DNA from: Chamaelirium japonicum
Taxonomy: Eukaryota > Streptophyta > Magnoliopsida > Liliales > Melanthiaceae
Direction: 5' to 3'
Length of the DNA stretch: 64,000 nucleotides
Assembly: GCA_947650365.1 (NCBI GenBank)
Contig: OX393550.1
Coordinates: forward strand, 119,831,874 to 119,895,873
The notes below the pieces were generated by a model. That model searched no databases and had not been told where the DNA came from. It was given only the letters and a program-made list of their open reading frames with translations. This document shows, in pieces, positions 1 through 11,298 of this stretch. Position 1 is the stretch's first letter, and every line of letters starts with the position of its first letter. Made by a program: the position numbers and the translations under genes.

Positions 1-55
1 GAGAGCCGGAGCCGAAGGTGGAGGCTGGTTGGGGAGGGGGGGCTGCCGCTTGCGC

Positions 56-59
<4 letters not shown>

Positions 60-87
<28 letters not shown>
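60..87. repeat. (GA)n microsatellite
   Basis: A run of about 14 GA dinucleotides in the outer flank. It is followed by A-rich runs at about 92-102 and 125-132. No gene is visible around it. Confidence 0.95.
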
Positions 88-214
88 ATGTAAAAAAAAA
101 AATTGTTGTACAACTGGTTTTTTTAAAAAAAATTGGACGGTTAGATGATGGCAATCGGACGGCTACCGATGACAGCTCATACCAGCAAATGGGCTGTTAG
201 CTCATACCCCTTAT

Positions 215-389
<175 letters not shown>

Positions 390-605
390 AACAATATGTT
401 ACTACATGCGGCACAAACACAACAGTCATCTAATAGACACATCCAACAACACTTACCAATTGAAATTTGTCCAAACTTGATACTTGTGATTTGTCCTGAA
501 CTGAACCCTTGTTCATCAGCTCTCTTGCTACTGAATAGTTTCACATACATGTCAGTTAAGAGCGATCGACAAGCATGTTGGTCGAGAGTGACCAACATGT
601 CTTCA

Positions 606-639
606 AAAAGGAGGAGGAAGAGGGGGATGAGGAAGAAGA

Positions 640-680
<41 letters not shown>

Positions 681-720
681 GAGGAGTAGGAAGATGAAAG
701 GGAGGAGAAAAGGAAGCCAA
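606..720. repeat. Purine-rich tract with (GA)n and a poly-G run
   Basis: The + strand is almost pure purine. It contains a GA repeat at about 644-670, directly followed by 12 consecutive G at about 670-681, then GGA-rich sequence. This is low-complexity flank with no coding signal. Confidence 0.9.
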
Positions 721-1120
721 CGGGGGAGGCAACCAAAGTGGGAAGGAGGGGGAGGGGGAGACGAACCCTTCTGAGACGCCTATGAAAAATGGGGGCGTTA
801 GTAAAATATAAAATTGGAGATGGGGTGCTTGTATCAAGTTAGGGGCCTAGTAATATTTGGGAGAAAATAGCAACATCCTATTGCAAAGGTACGTTATGTT
901 TGCACCCACCGAATTTGGCTTGCCACTCGAATGATTTTGGCACACGTAATTTTTTTTTATCTTGGCACCATCAATAACCCCAAACTACCCCCGTCCCTTA
1001 CCTCCAATCATTCAACCGTCCGTATGTGCAGAGCCTTCAACGCCGCTCGATGCCTCCGGTTTCCCCCATCTCCTATGCCACACGTATCGCTCGTCCGTGT
1101 CTCCTTATTGCCAGCCCTAG
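721..1120. other. Non-coding flank, nothing recognised
   Basis: Mixed-composition sequence with short T-rich runs. No credible reading frame, RNA gene or known repeat is visible on either strand. Confidence 0.6.
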
Positions 1121-1484
1121 CTCCCTCTTCTTCCTCCTCCTCCTTCCTCTTTCTCCTCCTCTACTTCCTCCTCCTTCCTCCTTGTTCATCCTCTACCTTC
1201 CTCCTTCTCTTTTCTCCTCCTTCCCCGCACCAAACCCTAAGCTGGCATTTGTCGACGGTTGTCTCGTCGACACTGTTGATGGGTTACCAGCAACACTATT
1301 GACAGGTAACTGTCGACAGAACCAAGCTTATGATTTGGCATGGGGAAGATGGGTGAGGAATAAGGAGGAGGAAGGAGAAGAAGGAGGAGGAAAAAGAAGG
1401 AAGGTGGAGGAGGTGGAGGAAGGAGAACGATGAAGACGGAGGAAGGAGGAGGAGGAGGAAGAGGAAGGGGGAAGAGGAGGGAGG
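1121..1484. repeat. Facing polypyrimidine and polypurine tracts (imperfect inverted repeat)
   Basis: Bases about 1121-1230 are a CTCC/TTCC-rich pyrimidine tract, and bases about 1362-1484 are a GGAGGAA-rich purine tract on the same strand. The two are roughly complementary and flank a spacer of about 130 bp holding short GTCGAC palindromes. The arrangement could fold into a long imperfect stem or form triplex DNA. The Ser/Pro-rich open frames across it are composition artefacts. Confidence 0.75.
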
Positions 1485-2148
1485 GCCGCGTAGGAGGTTG
1501 GGCTCGACATCAGGGGCAATGAGGAGGGGACGATGACGTACGTTGCAAGGGTGATGGGAGAAGGGTTGGCTGGAGATCAGGGATATAAGTAGTTTGGGTA
1601 TTTAGAAAAAGGGGGAGTTAGTGAGCAGTCCCCGACATAGGATCCAATTTAGGTAAAGAATAAACAAATATTATGGACGAAAATATCCTCCACAACATTT
1701 TAAATTTTCACTTGAATGTCATCGTTTTCGTTGAGTCTAATCGAACCTCCACTGCAGGAGCTTCTCGCCTCCGATGCTTGTCGTCGCTGAACCAAACCTA
1801 AACCTAAGATCTATAAGCCATGGGATGAGCCCTAGTCATAGGCATCGTAAACCTAACTGAACCCCTACATCCCCCGTTCCTTCTCGTCTTATTGCCCTAG
1901 CCCGGCGACGGTGAGCAGCTGTAACTTGAGGTCACGCCCACTACCCTGCCACAACTGCTTGCGCTTTAGAAAGATGGGACGAGAGTAGGTGAGGGCATTT
2001 TCGGGTTTATGAAGAATTTAAAACTTTAGGCTAAAGGGATCTTATGCAGGTTCTGTTCATTGAAACGATATGTTGTTGGGGATTGCCGACATATTAGCCT
2101 TAAAAAAAAATTATAGATCGTGCCTATCGCAAATAATAAGTGATGTAA
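1485..2148. other. Non-coding flank up to the Harbinger end
   Basis: I see no gene, RNA or clear repeat. The stretch ends with TAA at 2146-2148, the expected 3-bp target sequence for the PIF/Harbinger element that starts at 2149. Confidence 0.55.
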
Positions 2149-2178
2149 GAGCATTTCCAACGTAGCCCCTGTTCCCCA
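2149..2178 (+). repeat. Probable left terminal inverted repeat of the Harbinger element
   Basis: The sequence starts GAGCATTTCCAACGTAGCCC and continues into a C-rich stretch, resembling the GAGCATCTCCAAC termini common on plant PIF/Harbinger elements. TAA precedes it. The matching right-hand repeat is not in the window, so this is a call on motif and context. Confidence 0.6.
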
Positions 2179-2606
2179 TCTGCCTTATCTTTTTGGGGGG
2201 AAATACCAAAAATGGGACTCCAATGAAACCCCCCATTCTTCTCTCCATTAATGGGGTAGGGTTGACCAACCCCCATTATTAGGAAACACTGTTCATCGCC
2301 CATTTTTTTTCTGCATTACGTGGAAAGGCTCCGAATCTCTCTCTCTTTTTTTTTTTTTTTTTGTGCCTTCGATCATCAGTGATCAGACGGCCTGCTATCA
2401 CTAGTGCAGCAACTATAATTCGGACCATTGCACAAGTGACATGGATGGGTGAAATTTTTTTGAAAAATGTCCAAAAAATACCGAAAAATTGAAAAAAAAA
2501 TCTAAAAAATACTTATAAAAGCTTCATTTGTTCACACAATCTACAACTCCAACTCCTTCCCCTTCTTCTTCCACCTCTTGGAAATGGATCCCTGTTATGG
2601 ATTTAT

Positions 2607-2795
2607 GTGATAATCGAGCGGTGGGGTGGCTCAAGCTGTGGGACAAGAGACTTCTCCGTCTACAATGACGATCAATATTCGATGTATTCGAAGACACAAC
2701 CAACAACACTGGAGGTGCAACCGATGGCCGATTTTTCTCCAATCTCCGAGCAACTCGGGTCAATGTTGTGGGAATGTCAATGTATCACTAACTTC
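2607..2795 (+). pseudogene. Harbinger ORF1 (Myb/SANT-like DNA-binding protein), N-terminal part
   Basis: This is the first part of the accessory ORF1 protein of PIF/Harbinger elements, which helps the transposase bind the element ends. An upstream ATG in the familiar MDP start context lies at 2584, but that frame closes after a few codons, so the N-terminus is decayed. The frame open from 2607 stays open to the copia-I insertion point, where it ends with Thr-Asn-Phe. It is in phase with the segment that resumes at 10221 (Asn-Val-Lys-Glu-Asp), which fits one gene split by the insertion. Little sequence conservation is expected in this N-terminal linker. Confidence 0.6.
2791..2795. repeat. Target site duplication ACTTC (left copy) of copia-I
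   Basis: ACTTC directly precedes the left LTR, and the same five bases follow the right LTR at 10216-10220. The pair fixes both ends of the insertion. Confidence 0.93.
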
Positions 2796-3704
2796 TGTTA
2801 CAAAAATTGGTTTTGAAAAGAGAATGAAAAAACCGGTTTTTGAGTTTAGTCCCATATTGCCTGTGGGGAGATCTTTTAATGCATTTATAATAGAACTTTC
2901 TTCATTGGGGTTTGTAGCTTCCCAAGAACCAAGCCATAGCCCACCACACACGGCGCCGAGCCGGGTCGGGCACGGGCTCGAGCCGAGGCCGCAGCTCGCA
3001 AGCCGCGTGGACGCGAATGGGCTTTGGGCCTTCTTTTACATTGCGTTTTAATTTTTTAATAGAGAGTTATTCCTTTCGTTACACTCTTCACGAGACTGAG
3101 CTAGGTTCGTTGAACCTAGACCTCTGCACTGTCACATTCAACCGTTACACTCGACAGAGCTGTGAATGCTCATTAGTGCGGGAATCATTACTGCATGCGA
3201 TGGGCTGTGAGTGTTGGAACATTATGGCTAAGGACCTCTATATAAAAGAGGGTCCTATGAAGCCAGAAGACACACAAAAAAAAAGCAAAGAGCTCTCTCT
3301 TTGTTTCTTTCTCTCTCGTTCGTGATTCGTTTGCTGTCTGGAGTACACTGAGTGTCCTAAAGGGGTTCTTTTCGGTGCTGAAGAGGAGTCCAGTCGTTGT
3401 ACCATGGGGAGCGTTCGTCGGAGGCCTTGAAGCACCTACCGAGGCGGCGAAATAGCTTTCAGGGCATTGTGCTAGCACAAGTCTCAACTACTGTTAAGTC
3501 CACTATTCTTCTTCCTCCTCCCCACCTTTTTTGCCATATCTGTAGATAGCCTTAGGACAACCTAAACCTTGCTTGTTTGTTGTGCTAAACTTTGCATGCT
3601 AAAACCCTCTACTTTTGTTCTACTACTTTCTGCACTAGATTTGTAACCTCTTAATATGTTGCTAGTCATCATTTGCATGCCTTAATAGAGTAGAAAACCC
3701 AACA
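2796..3704 (+). repeat. Left (5') LTR of copia-I
   Basis: A 909-bp LTR running from TGTTAC to CCCAACA. It matches 9283-10215 along its whole length. A TATA box (CTATATAAAAG) lies at 3238-3248, followed by CT-rich leader sequence. Confidence 0.92.
3238..3248 (+). promoter_or_regulatory. TATA box of copia-I 5' LTR
   Basis: CTATATAAAAG lies about 440 bp into the LTR. The equivalent site in the right LTR is at about 9739 (CTATATAAGAG). It is the probable U3/R boundary promoter. Confidence 0.7.
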
Positions 3705-3962
3705 ATCTGAAAGCTATTTCGTTCGTTCTATTCTATTCTGTTTATATCTAGATCCTATACCAGAGTATTTAGATCTAGTCTCTTGTTAACTGTTAGAATT
3801 CCTCTGAATTTTCTTAATTTTGGCGGTGTCGAGGAAAGCTTGACAAACTGGTATTAAATTGTCCTAGAAAGCTTGGTATTTAAACGAGCCAAGTGCTCCA
3901 CCTCCTTCCTGGAGCTGACTTGGTCGTCAAATTTTTGAAAAGTCAAAAGAAACTCTTCCTAG

Positions 3963-4850
3963 ATGACTACTGAGATAGAGATGAAGCCTAGCAAGTCTAG
4001 TGAGAAGTCTGAACCATTCGATGGGAAGAACTTTAAAAGATGGCAGATGAAATTTAGGTTCTATCTGACTGTCTTTAAGGTTGTCGATCTTATTTCTTCG
4101 GAGAAGCCTACCCTTACCTCTAAGGATGATGGCTCAACTAACCAAACCAACTTAGATTTCTGGGAGAGGCATGATTATTTATGTAAGAACTATATCCTCA
4201 ACTGTCTTGTCCCCGACCTCTATGATGTCTACTTCACCTATAAGTCCGACAAAGACCTGTGGAACTCTTTAAAGAAGAAGTACGCCATAGAGGACGCTGG
4301 GTCGAAGAAGTTCGTGGTCAGAAAGCTGCTGGAGTTCAAGATGGAAGATGAAAAGTCTGTGGTCTCCCAACTTGAGTAGATACAGATTATCATCCATGAT
4401 GTTCTCGCTAAGGGCTACAATATCTGCGAGGGATTCCAAGTGGCAACCATCATAAAGAAGTTACCTCCCTCGTGAAAGGAATACAAGAACAGTTTGAAGC
4501 ACAAGAGGAAGAAGATTACCCAGGAAAACGTTGTTGTCCGAATACGTACAAAGAAGGATAATCGAGTGTCAGAGAAAAGGGAGCGAGCCTATATAATAAA
4601 AGAAAAGGCCAACCTCGTGGAGGGGAAGTCTTCCAAAAAAAAGGCTCATGCTCCTAATCCCTAAGAAAAGAACAAGTTTTCCAAGCCTCAGTTCAAGAAG
4701 AAGCCGAAAGAAGACTGCTTTGTATGCGGCAAGCCAAGCCACCTAGCTAAAGAGTGTCGCTTCAATATAGCTAACCGGCCAAAGAACAAGTCCGAGGCGA
4801 ACATGGAGCGGTTACTTCTCTGCTGAGGTTAACCTAGTCAGCAACCTTGC
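3963..4850 (+). pseudogene. copia-I gag region
   Basis: A capsid-type gag. The N-terminal part has the copia gag signature, with the words FDGKNFKRWQ and FYLT near residues 20-40, then a helical region with DLWNSLKKKY. A CCHC zinc knuckle of the form C-x2-C-x4-H-x4-C lies at 4715-4757 (CFVCGKPSHLAKEC). Gag coats the element RNA inside virus-like particles. The region is broken in places. The start at 3963 is the first ATG of the open frame, about 260 bp after the LTR. Confidence 0.85.
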
Positions 4851-6300
4851 AGACTGGTGGGTGGACATGGGAGCTACCCGACATATATGTGGGTCGAAGA
4901 GCTACTTCTCCATCTACACACCTGCAGAAGAAGGAAAGTCGTACATGCGGAACTCCTTAGTTTCTCAAGTCGCTGGGAAAGGGAATGTGATTCTAAAGTT
5001 CACCTCTGGAAATCTTTTGACTTTAAAGGAGGTGCTGCATGTTCCAGATATCCAGAAGAATCTAGTCTCCAGAGCAATGCTGAGTAAGAAGGGCTACAGC
5101 CTTGTATTTGAGTCGGACAAATTTGTCTTGACTAAAGGAGGGTCTTTTGTGGGAAAGGGTTATCTTGATGAAGGCTTGTTTAAGCTGAATATAACCTCTT
5201 ACATTAATGATAATAAAGTATATTCTTCTGCTTACTTGTGTGATTCTTTTGATCTGTGGCATGCTAGACTAGGACACGTTAACTTTAAATCCTTTAAAAT
5301 GTTAGTTAACTTAGATAGTGTACCTAAATGTGTTCCATTCTCAAATGGAAAGTGTGGCATATGCTTAGAGGTAAAATATGTCAAGAAACCTTTTAAGAGT
5401 ATAGAGCGTAGCCTAGAAACCCTAGACTTGATCCACTCAGACGTGTGCGACCTTAAAGGTTACACTACGAGAAGAGGGAACAAATACTTTATCACTTTTA
5501 GTGATGATTGTTCCCGACATTGTTCAATCTTTCTCCTTAAGAGTAAGGACGAGAGCTTGTCCAAGTTTAAATCCTATAACTCTGAGATAGGAACCCAGTT
5601 AGGGAAGAGGATCAAAGTCCTTAGGTCGGACAGAGGAGGTGAATATGAGTCCGGAGACTTCACTAAGTTTTGTGAAGACAACGGTGTAATTCATCAGACC
5701 ACTGCTTTATATTCCCCTCAGTCTAATGGAGTAGCTGAGATGAAGAATAGGACCTAAAAAGATATGATCAATGCCATGATGATCAATTCAAGGGTACCTA
5801 CAAACCTGTGGGGGGAAGCTATGCTCTCAGCAACACATGTTCTTAATAGGATCCCATTTAAGGAATCTGATCAGATATCTTATGAGATTCTGAGAGGTAG
5901 GAAGCCATCCTACAAACACCTCAAAGTATGGGGTTGTTTAGCGAAGGTATCCATACCTAACCCTAAGAGGACCAAGCTGGTTCCTAAAACAGTTGACTCT
6001 GTGTTCATAGGATATGCCCAGAATAGTAGTGCATATAGGTTTTTAGTAATACATTCCGAAAACCTATACATAGATGATAATACCATCATCGAGACTAAGG
6101 ATGCCGAATTCTTTGAAAGTCGGTTTCTTTATAGAGAGAGGTCTGAGAAACCTCAGGAGCCCAGTACGCTTGAGAAGCCTACTCCTAGACAGAGGGATGA
6201 CTCTTCAGATAATGAAGAGATCGAACCTAGAAGGAGCAAGCGAACTAGGACTGATACTTCATTTGGGCCTGACTTCATCACATATCTAGTTAAAGAGAAT
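4851..6300 (+). pseudogene. copia-I protease and integrase regions
   Basis: A protease-type aspartate motif with the copia follow-on ATRHICG lies near 4862-4895. Next comes the GAG-pre-integrase domain (LWHARLGHVNFKS near 5256-5300) and the integrase catalytic core. In the core, the segment RSDRGGEY near 5626-5650 and the QSNGVAE segment near 5720-5740 carry the second Asp and the Glu of the D,D-E triad. The tail from about 5764 has the copia post-core words GYAQNSSAYRF and RRSKR. These parts process the polyprotein and insert the cDNA. The region is broken in several places. Confidence 0.85.
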
Positions 6301-6997
6301 CCAACTAGTTATGATGAAGCTATGACCTCAACTGATTCTATCTTTTGGAAGGAAGCTGTAACTAGTGAGCTTGAGTCTATAACATACAACAACACCTGAG
6401 AGCTAGTTAAGCTTCCTCCTGGTTGCAAAACTGTTGGATATAAATGGATATTTAAGAAGAAACTTAGGGTAGACGGATCTATAGAATGATATAAGGCTAG
6501 GTTAGTAGCTAAAGGCTATAAGCAGTAAGAGGGAGTAAACTTCTTTAACACTTACTCACCCGTGACTAGGATTACATCCATTAGGTTGCTTATAGTTATA
6601 GCTGTGGGGGAAAAATCTTCGTGCAGATCCGAAGACTTCACCTTACCAGTCAATTGAAGTTGAGTCGAAGATCTTTGGTCGATCTGGTGGTTGGAAGGTA
6701 GGTTTGAAGGTTGATGCCTTGGTGACTTTGAGTTAGCACTCTCGGTATGCGAATAGAGAATATTGACACAAGATGTGGTCTCGGAGTTCAGCCGAAGCCT
6801 ACGTCTTCGTGTTATAGGGAGAAACCCGAATTCACTAACACTTCACTCGAAGTGACCTCGTCAGGCCGAGTGTCACTGATCTCTTTTTAAAGAAGATCGA
6901 AGGAGATGGAATATCAAAGCCAGAGCTCTGGGTTTTTGAGGTTTTATCTCTGGATTTTGGTTTCAGAAATTGATCCTTTTACATTTGAAGGCTCTGC

Positions 6998-7007
6998 TAT
7001 TTATAGG
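6998..7007 (-). promoter_or_regulatory. TATA box of the solo LTR
   Basis: CTATAAATAG on the minus strand, identical to the TATA boxes of the two F LTRs. It lies just downstream of the 43-bp repeats in LTR orientation. Confidence 0.7.
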
Positions 7008-7050
7008 ATTTCCTGGGAGGAAATCTGGGGCAAATGGCGGTTTCTGCTGT

Positions 7051-7437
7051 CATATCCGGGGGATCCCCCAGGCAAGGCTGGTGGGTCCCACTGTCGTCTC
7101 TGGGGATTCCACAAGCAAGGCTGGTGGGTCCCGTCGTTGTCTCCGTGGGCTCACCAGGCAGGACTGGCGGGTCCCGCTGTAGTTTCGGTGGGCCCACCAG
7201 GCAGGGCTGGTGGGTCCCATGGTAGTCTCTGTGGGCTCACCAGGCAGGGCTAGCGGGTCCCGCGGTAGTCTCGGTGGGCCCACCAGGCAGGGCTGGCGGG
7301 TCCCACGGTAGTCTCTGTGGGCCCACCAAGCAGGGCTGGCGGGTCCCGCGGTAGTCTCTGTGGGCCCACCAGACAGGACTGGCGGGTCCCGCGGTAGTCT
7401 CTGTGGGCCTACCAAGCAGGGCTGGTGGGTCCTGCGA
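7051..7437 (-). repeat. 43-bp tandem repeat, about 9 units, inside the solo LTR
   Basis: About nine 43-bp units, each with the core CCACCxGCCxTGCCTGGTGG, homologous to the arrays in the F LTRs. The units are more diverged from each other than those in F, which fits an older copy. Confidence 0.9.
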
Positions 7438-9267
7438 TCTGTAGGTTTCTTGCCAAAATTTACACCCACAATAGCCGCTATCTATAACCTCTTAATTCAC
7501 CAGATGGATGTAAAGACTGCATTCCTAAATGGAGAATTAGAGGAAGAGATTCACATGGATCAGCCCGAAGGCTTCATAGTGCAAGGTTTGGAGAAGAAGA
7601 TTTGTAGACTAAAGAAATCTCTTTATGGTCTCAAACAGGCTCCAAAGCAATGTCACGAAAAGTTTGACCATGTGTTAACTTCAAGTGGGCTCATGATTAA
7701 TGAATCAGATAAATGTATCTACACTAAGATTAATAACTTGACTTGTGTGGTCATATCTCTCTATGTAGATGATATATTGATCTTTGGAACCAACTTAGAA
7801 GTAGTGGTCAAGACCAAGAACTTCTTGAGTAGGCACTTCGATATGAAGGACTTAGGAGCTACAGTTGTCATTCTTAGAATCAAAATTAAGAGAGATTTCA
7901 ATAACATAGCTCTATCTTAATCCTACTATATCGAGAAAGTGATTAGGAAGTTCGATCATTTTGATTGTCGACCTGCCAGAACGCCATATGATCCTTCAGT
8001 ACACCTGAAGAAGAATTTAGGGCCTAGTGTATCATAACTAGAATTTTCTAGGGTAATTGGTAGTCTCATATATATCATGAACTGCACGAGACCCGATATT
8101 GCCTATGCGATAGGTAGACTTAGTAGATACACTATTAACCCTAACCAAGAGCATTGGGTTGCTCTAATCTGAGTTTTAAGGTACTTAAAACATACATTAG
8201 ATTATGGCATTTTCTATGGTAGGTATCCCACTGTCCTAGAGGATACAGCAATGCTAATTGGATTGCCGATTCCTCAGGAACCAAATCCACTAGTGGGTAT
8301 GTGTTTACTCTTGGAGGGGGTGCAATTTGTTGGAAATCATCCAAACAAACATGCATTGCTCAATCCACTATAGAGTCAGAGTTTATAGCCCCTAGATAAA
8401 GCTAGTGAAGAGGGTGAATGGCTAAGGAATCTTACTATGGATATTCTCTTTTGGCCAAAGCCTATTCCTGCTGTCCCAATTTTTTGTGATAGACAAGCAG
8501 CTATAATGAGGGCCAGGAATAACTCCTATAATGGAAAGTCACAACATATTTATCGTAGACATACACACTGTTCGACAAATATTGAAAGATGGGATAATTG
8601 CTATTGACTATATTAGGTCAAAGGATAATTTAGCAGATTCCTTAAATAAAGAACTAGCTAGAGAGTTAGTTCTAAGTACATCGAGGGGGATGGGGCTGAG
8701 GCCTATAAGCTAATAAGTCTCCGATAATAGTAACCCAACCTATGTGATTGGAGATCCCAAGATCGAGGTTCAATAGGAAAATAAGTTATTCGAGGGATTT
8801 GTGGGGGTGCTATAAAATTTTTTTTTTCTCCCTATAATGTGATAGTACATTCTGTATCGTGGAGAGGCTGAGTGTTAGACTCTTAATGCTAACTATAGCT
8901 GGTATAACAGTAGGGTGTATAGATACAAAGCTCTTGATAGTAAGCACATATATGAGTGTAGAAGTGTGACCGTTTTAATAAGAATTGAGACTAATTCTCT
9001 AGAACACTCAAGAAAACTGGGGAAGACTCATGGCCATAAAGAGCACAACCATATAAGACTCTATGATGTATATAAGAGTATGGGTGAGACTTGTCGACTA
9101 GACTTACAATATATAGTTGTACAGTTTAAAACGTAAGTTCACTGTCAGCTAGTAAGTCTTGCAGGTCTACACTAAGCAACGGTTCAAGTCAAAAGACACC
9201 TTATGTCTATACATACTTCTTATAAGTACTCCAGACTACTTCTTTCGATTTGTTTTTTGATATTTTT

Positions 9268-9282
9268 ATTTTTGTGGGGGAT
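9268..9282 (+). other. Polypurine tract of copia-I
   Basis: A GTGGGGGAT run sits directly before the right LTR. This is the position of the primer for plus-strand DNA synthesis. Confidence 0.7.
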
Positions 9283-10215
9283 TATTGCAAAAATTAGTTT
9301 TGACAAGAGAATGAAAAAACCAGTTTCTTTGTTTAGTCCCATATTGCTTGTGGGGAGATCTTTTAATCCATTTATAATAGAACTCCCTTCATTGGGCTTT
9401 GTATCTTCCCAAGAGCCAAGCCATAGCCTACCACACACGCGTGCACGTGTCGAGCCGAGCCGAGCCGGGCTAGGTCAGGTCGGGCACGGGCTCGAGCTGC
9501 GTGGATGTGAATGAGTTTAGGGTTTTGGGTCTTCTGTTACATTGCGTTTTAATTTTTTAATCGAGAGTTATTCCTTCCGTTACACTCTTCATGAGACTGA
9601 GCTAGGTTTGTTGAACCTGGACCTCTATACTGTTGTATGCAACCGTTACACCCGATAGAGCAGTGAATTCTCATCAGTATGGGAATCATTGCTGTATACG
9701 ATGGGCTGTGAGTGTGGGAACGTTATGGCTAAGGACCTCTATATAAGAGAGGGTCCTGTGAAACCAGAAGACAAAAAAAAAAAAAAGAACAAAGAACTCT
9801 CTCCACTCTCTCTATTTCTTTCTCTCTCGTTTATGATTCGTTTGCTGTTTGGAGTATGTTGAGAGTCCCAAAGGGGTTCCCTTCGGTGCTAAAGAGGAGT
9901 CCAGTCGTTGTACCCTGGGGAGCGTTCGTCGAAGGCCTTGAAGCACCTACCGAGGCGGCGAAATAGCTTTCAGTGCATTGTGCTAGCATAAGCCTCGACT
10001 ACTGCTAAGTCCACTATTCTTCTTTCTCCTCCCCACCTTTTTTACCATATCTTCAGACAGTCTTAGGACAACCTAAACCTTGCTTGTTTGTTGTGCTAAA
10101 TTTAGCATGCCAAATCCCTCTACTTTTGTTCTACTACTTTATGTACTAGATTTGTAACATCTCAAAATTTTGCTAGTTATTATTTACATGCCTTAATAGA
10201 GTAAAAAACCCAACA
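9283..10215 (+). repeat. Right (3') LTR of copia-I
   Basis: A 933-bp LTR matching 2796-3704 from TATTGC to CCCAACA. It is followed by the target duplication ACTTC at 10216-10220. Confidence 0.92.
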
Positions 10216-11110
10216 ACTTCAATGTCAAAGAGGATACCATGTTGATCTCAACGTGGCTAAACATCAGGATGGATGCCATCCAAGCTACCAACCAAAAGCA
10301 CAGTAAGTTTTGGTCTCGAGTTCTTAAGTTCTATATGAACAACAAGGATTTTGAGTCCCATCATAATGAAAATTCTATGGTGCACTGGTGGTCGATCATC
10401 CAAACGAGTATCAGTAAATTTTGTGCATGTCTCTATCAAATTGAATCCCGAAACAAATTCGGCATCACTGAACAGGATCAGGTAAAATTCCATAAATATC
10501 ATAGGATGTAAATATTTCAATACCCTTGTTGAATGTTAATTTAGTTTTTTAACTAACTTGTTTATCCTAATTTTGTAGATCCAAGCTGCAAAGGAATTGT
10601 AAAAGTCTAATTTCAACAAAAGATTATTCCTATTTGAGCACACTTGGCTCCAGCTTCGGCACCAACCTAAGTGGGTGGAAGACTACGAGTTGAGGAGGAG
10701 CTTTACGAAGAGGGCCAAAATCCACGCCTCTACCTTGCCTGCTTGACAAAGTATAAGGCAAGATGTTTGTGATCTTCTCTGATATGAGGTGCGATCAAAA
10801 GGAGCTAAAGGATATCAAAATCGAAACCTACAAGAGATCATGAGAGATTGACCAACATAGGCTTACAATGGAAGCAAAGAAGATGGAACAAAATAAAAAC
10901 ATGATCAAAACGAGTCAAAAAAGGATTAAGGTGGATAATACGCGAACTACAATCGATGCTGGCATGCTTGCCTTAGAACGGGAGAAGTTTCTAGTTGAGG
11001 GAAAGAAATGTAGAGCGACGGAGGAGAAGAGAATCATGTTGATCGATCCCGACACACTTCCACCCACACAAGGTGCCTACTACATGAAACATCAGAAGGA
11101 GATACTATGA
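10216..11110 (+). pseudogene. Harbinger ORF1, Myb/SANT-like domain and C-terminal part
   Basis: This continues the ORF1 split by copia-I. The Myb/SANT-like trihelix region reads EDTMLISTWLNIRMDAIQ near 10233-10285 and FWSRVLKFY near 10310. This is the plant PIF/Harbinger ORF1 type, often annotated as 'NAM-associated' or 'glutathione S-transferase T3-like'. A GT-AG intron fits about 10482-10579 (GATCAG, GTAAAATT to TTTTGTAG). The next exon has LFEHTWLQLRHQPKW near 10630-10675, the conserved C-terminal motif. The last part (10868-11110) is a charged helical tail ending near Tyr-Tyr-Met-Lys. The frame holds at least one in-frame stop after the intron and a break before the tail, so the gene is dead. 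Confidence 0.82.
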
Positions 11111-11298
11111 AGAGAATTTGTATCTGATGGTACTAGACTTGTACTCCTTATTGTATCTTTTTATTTCAATCATGTATTCTTTGACTTGTAGTTTAATATT
11201 GCAATTGTATCTTTGTTTTAATGAAGATCGAGTAATTTTGATTTTGAAACTAAATTTGCATTGCACTACATACTAGAATTATGATGTAAAATTTGGGT

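Larger units (their letters stand above)
6603..7470 (-). mobile_element. Solo LTR of a gypsy (Tat-type) element related to F
   Basis: An 868-bp sequence that is the reverse complement of an LTR of the F family. On the minus strand it begins TGTGGGTGTAAATTTTGGC and ends in TTTTTCCCCCACA. It carries the same 43-bp hairpin repeats and the same TATA box. The target duplication ATAGC lies at 6598-6602 and 7471-7475. There is one LTR and no internal region, so it is a solo LTR left by recombination between two LTRs. It is clearly diverged from F itself and must postdate copia-I. Confidence 0.93.
6300..8720 (+). pseudogene. copia-I reverse transcriptase and RNase H regions, split by a solo LTR
   Basis: The copia RT begins at about 6300 (PTSYDEAM, then GYKWIFKKK near 6440). 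It is interrupted at 6603-7470 by a solo gypsy LTR and resumes with MDVKTAFLNGELEEEI near 7504. The catalytic YVDDILIFG lies near 7763-7790, with SLYGLKQAP before it. RNase H follows, with the words [11 protein letters not shown] near 8290 and YIRSKDNLADS near 8610. The region is degraded throughout. The 550 bp between here and the right LTR hold only short purine runs and the polypurine tract. Confidence 0.85.
2796..10215 (+). mobile_element. Ty1/copia retrotransposon 'copia-I', complete but old and broken
   Basis: A 7.4-kb copia element, about 0.87 kb of which is a later solo LTR. It has two LTRs, target duplications, and gag, protease, integrase, RT and RNase H regions in copia order, followed by a purine tract before the right LTR. 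The two LTRs differ at roughly 9% of sites by eye over the stretch compared, so this is one of the oldest insertions here. The coding region has many breaks and is a fossil. It sits inside Harbinger ORF1. I saw no standard iMet primer site directly after the left LTR. The lineage within copia was not settled. Confidence 0.93.

Noticed and set aside
1026-1519. Ser/Pro/Leu-rich frames
   Set aside because: Produced by the facing CTCC and GGAGGAA tracts. No domain is seen and both strands are open in the same way.
7051-7437. Gly/Pro/Arg-rich frames on several frames in the solo LTR
   Set aside because: The 43-bp repeat has no multiple-of-3 period, so every frame cycles through the same GC-rich words. 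The same holds for the F arrays.
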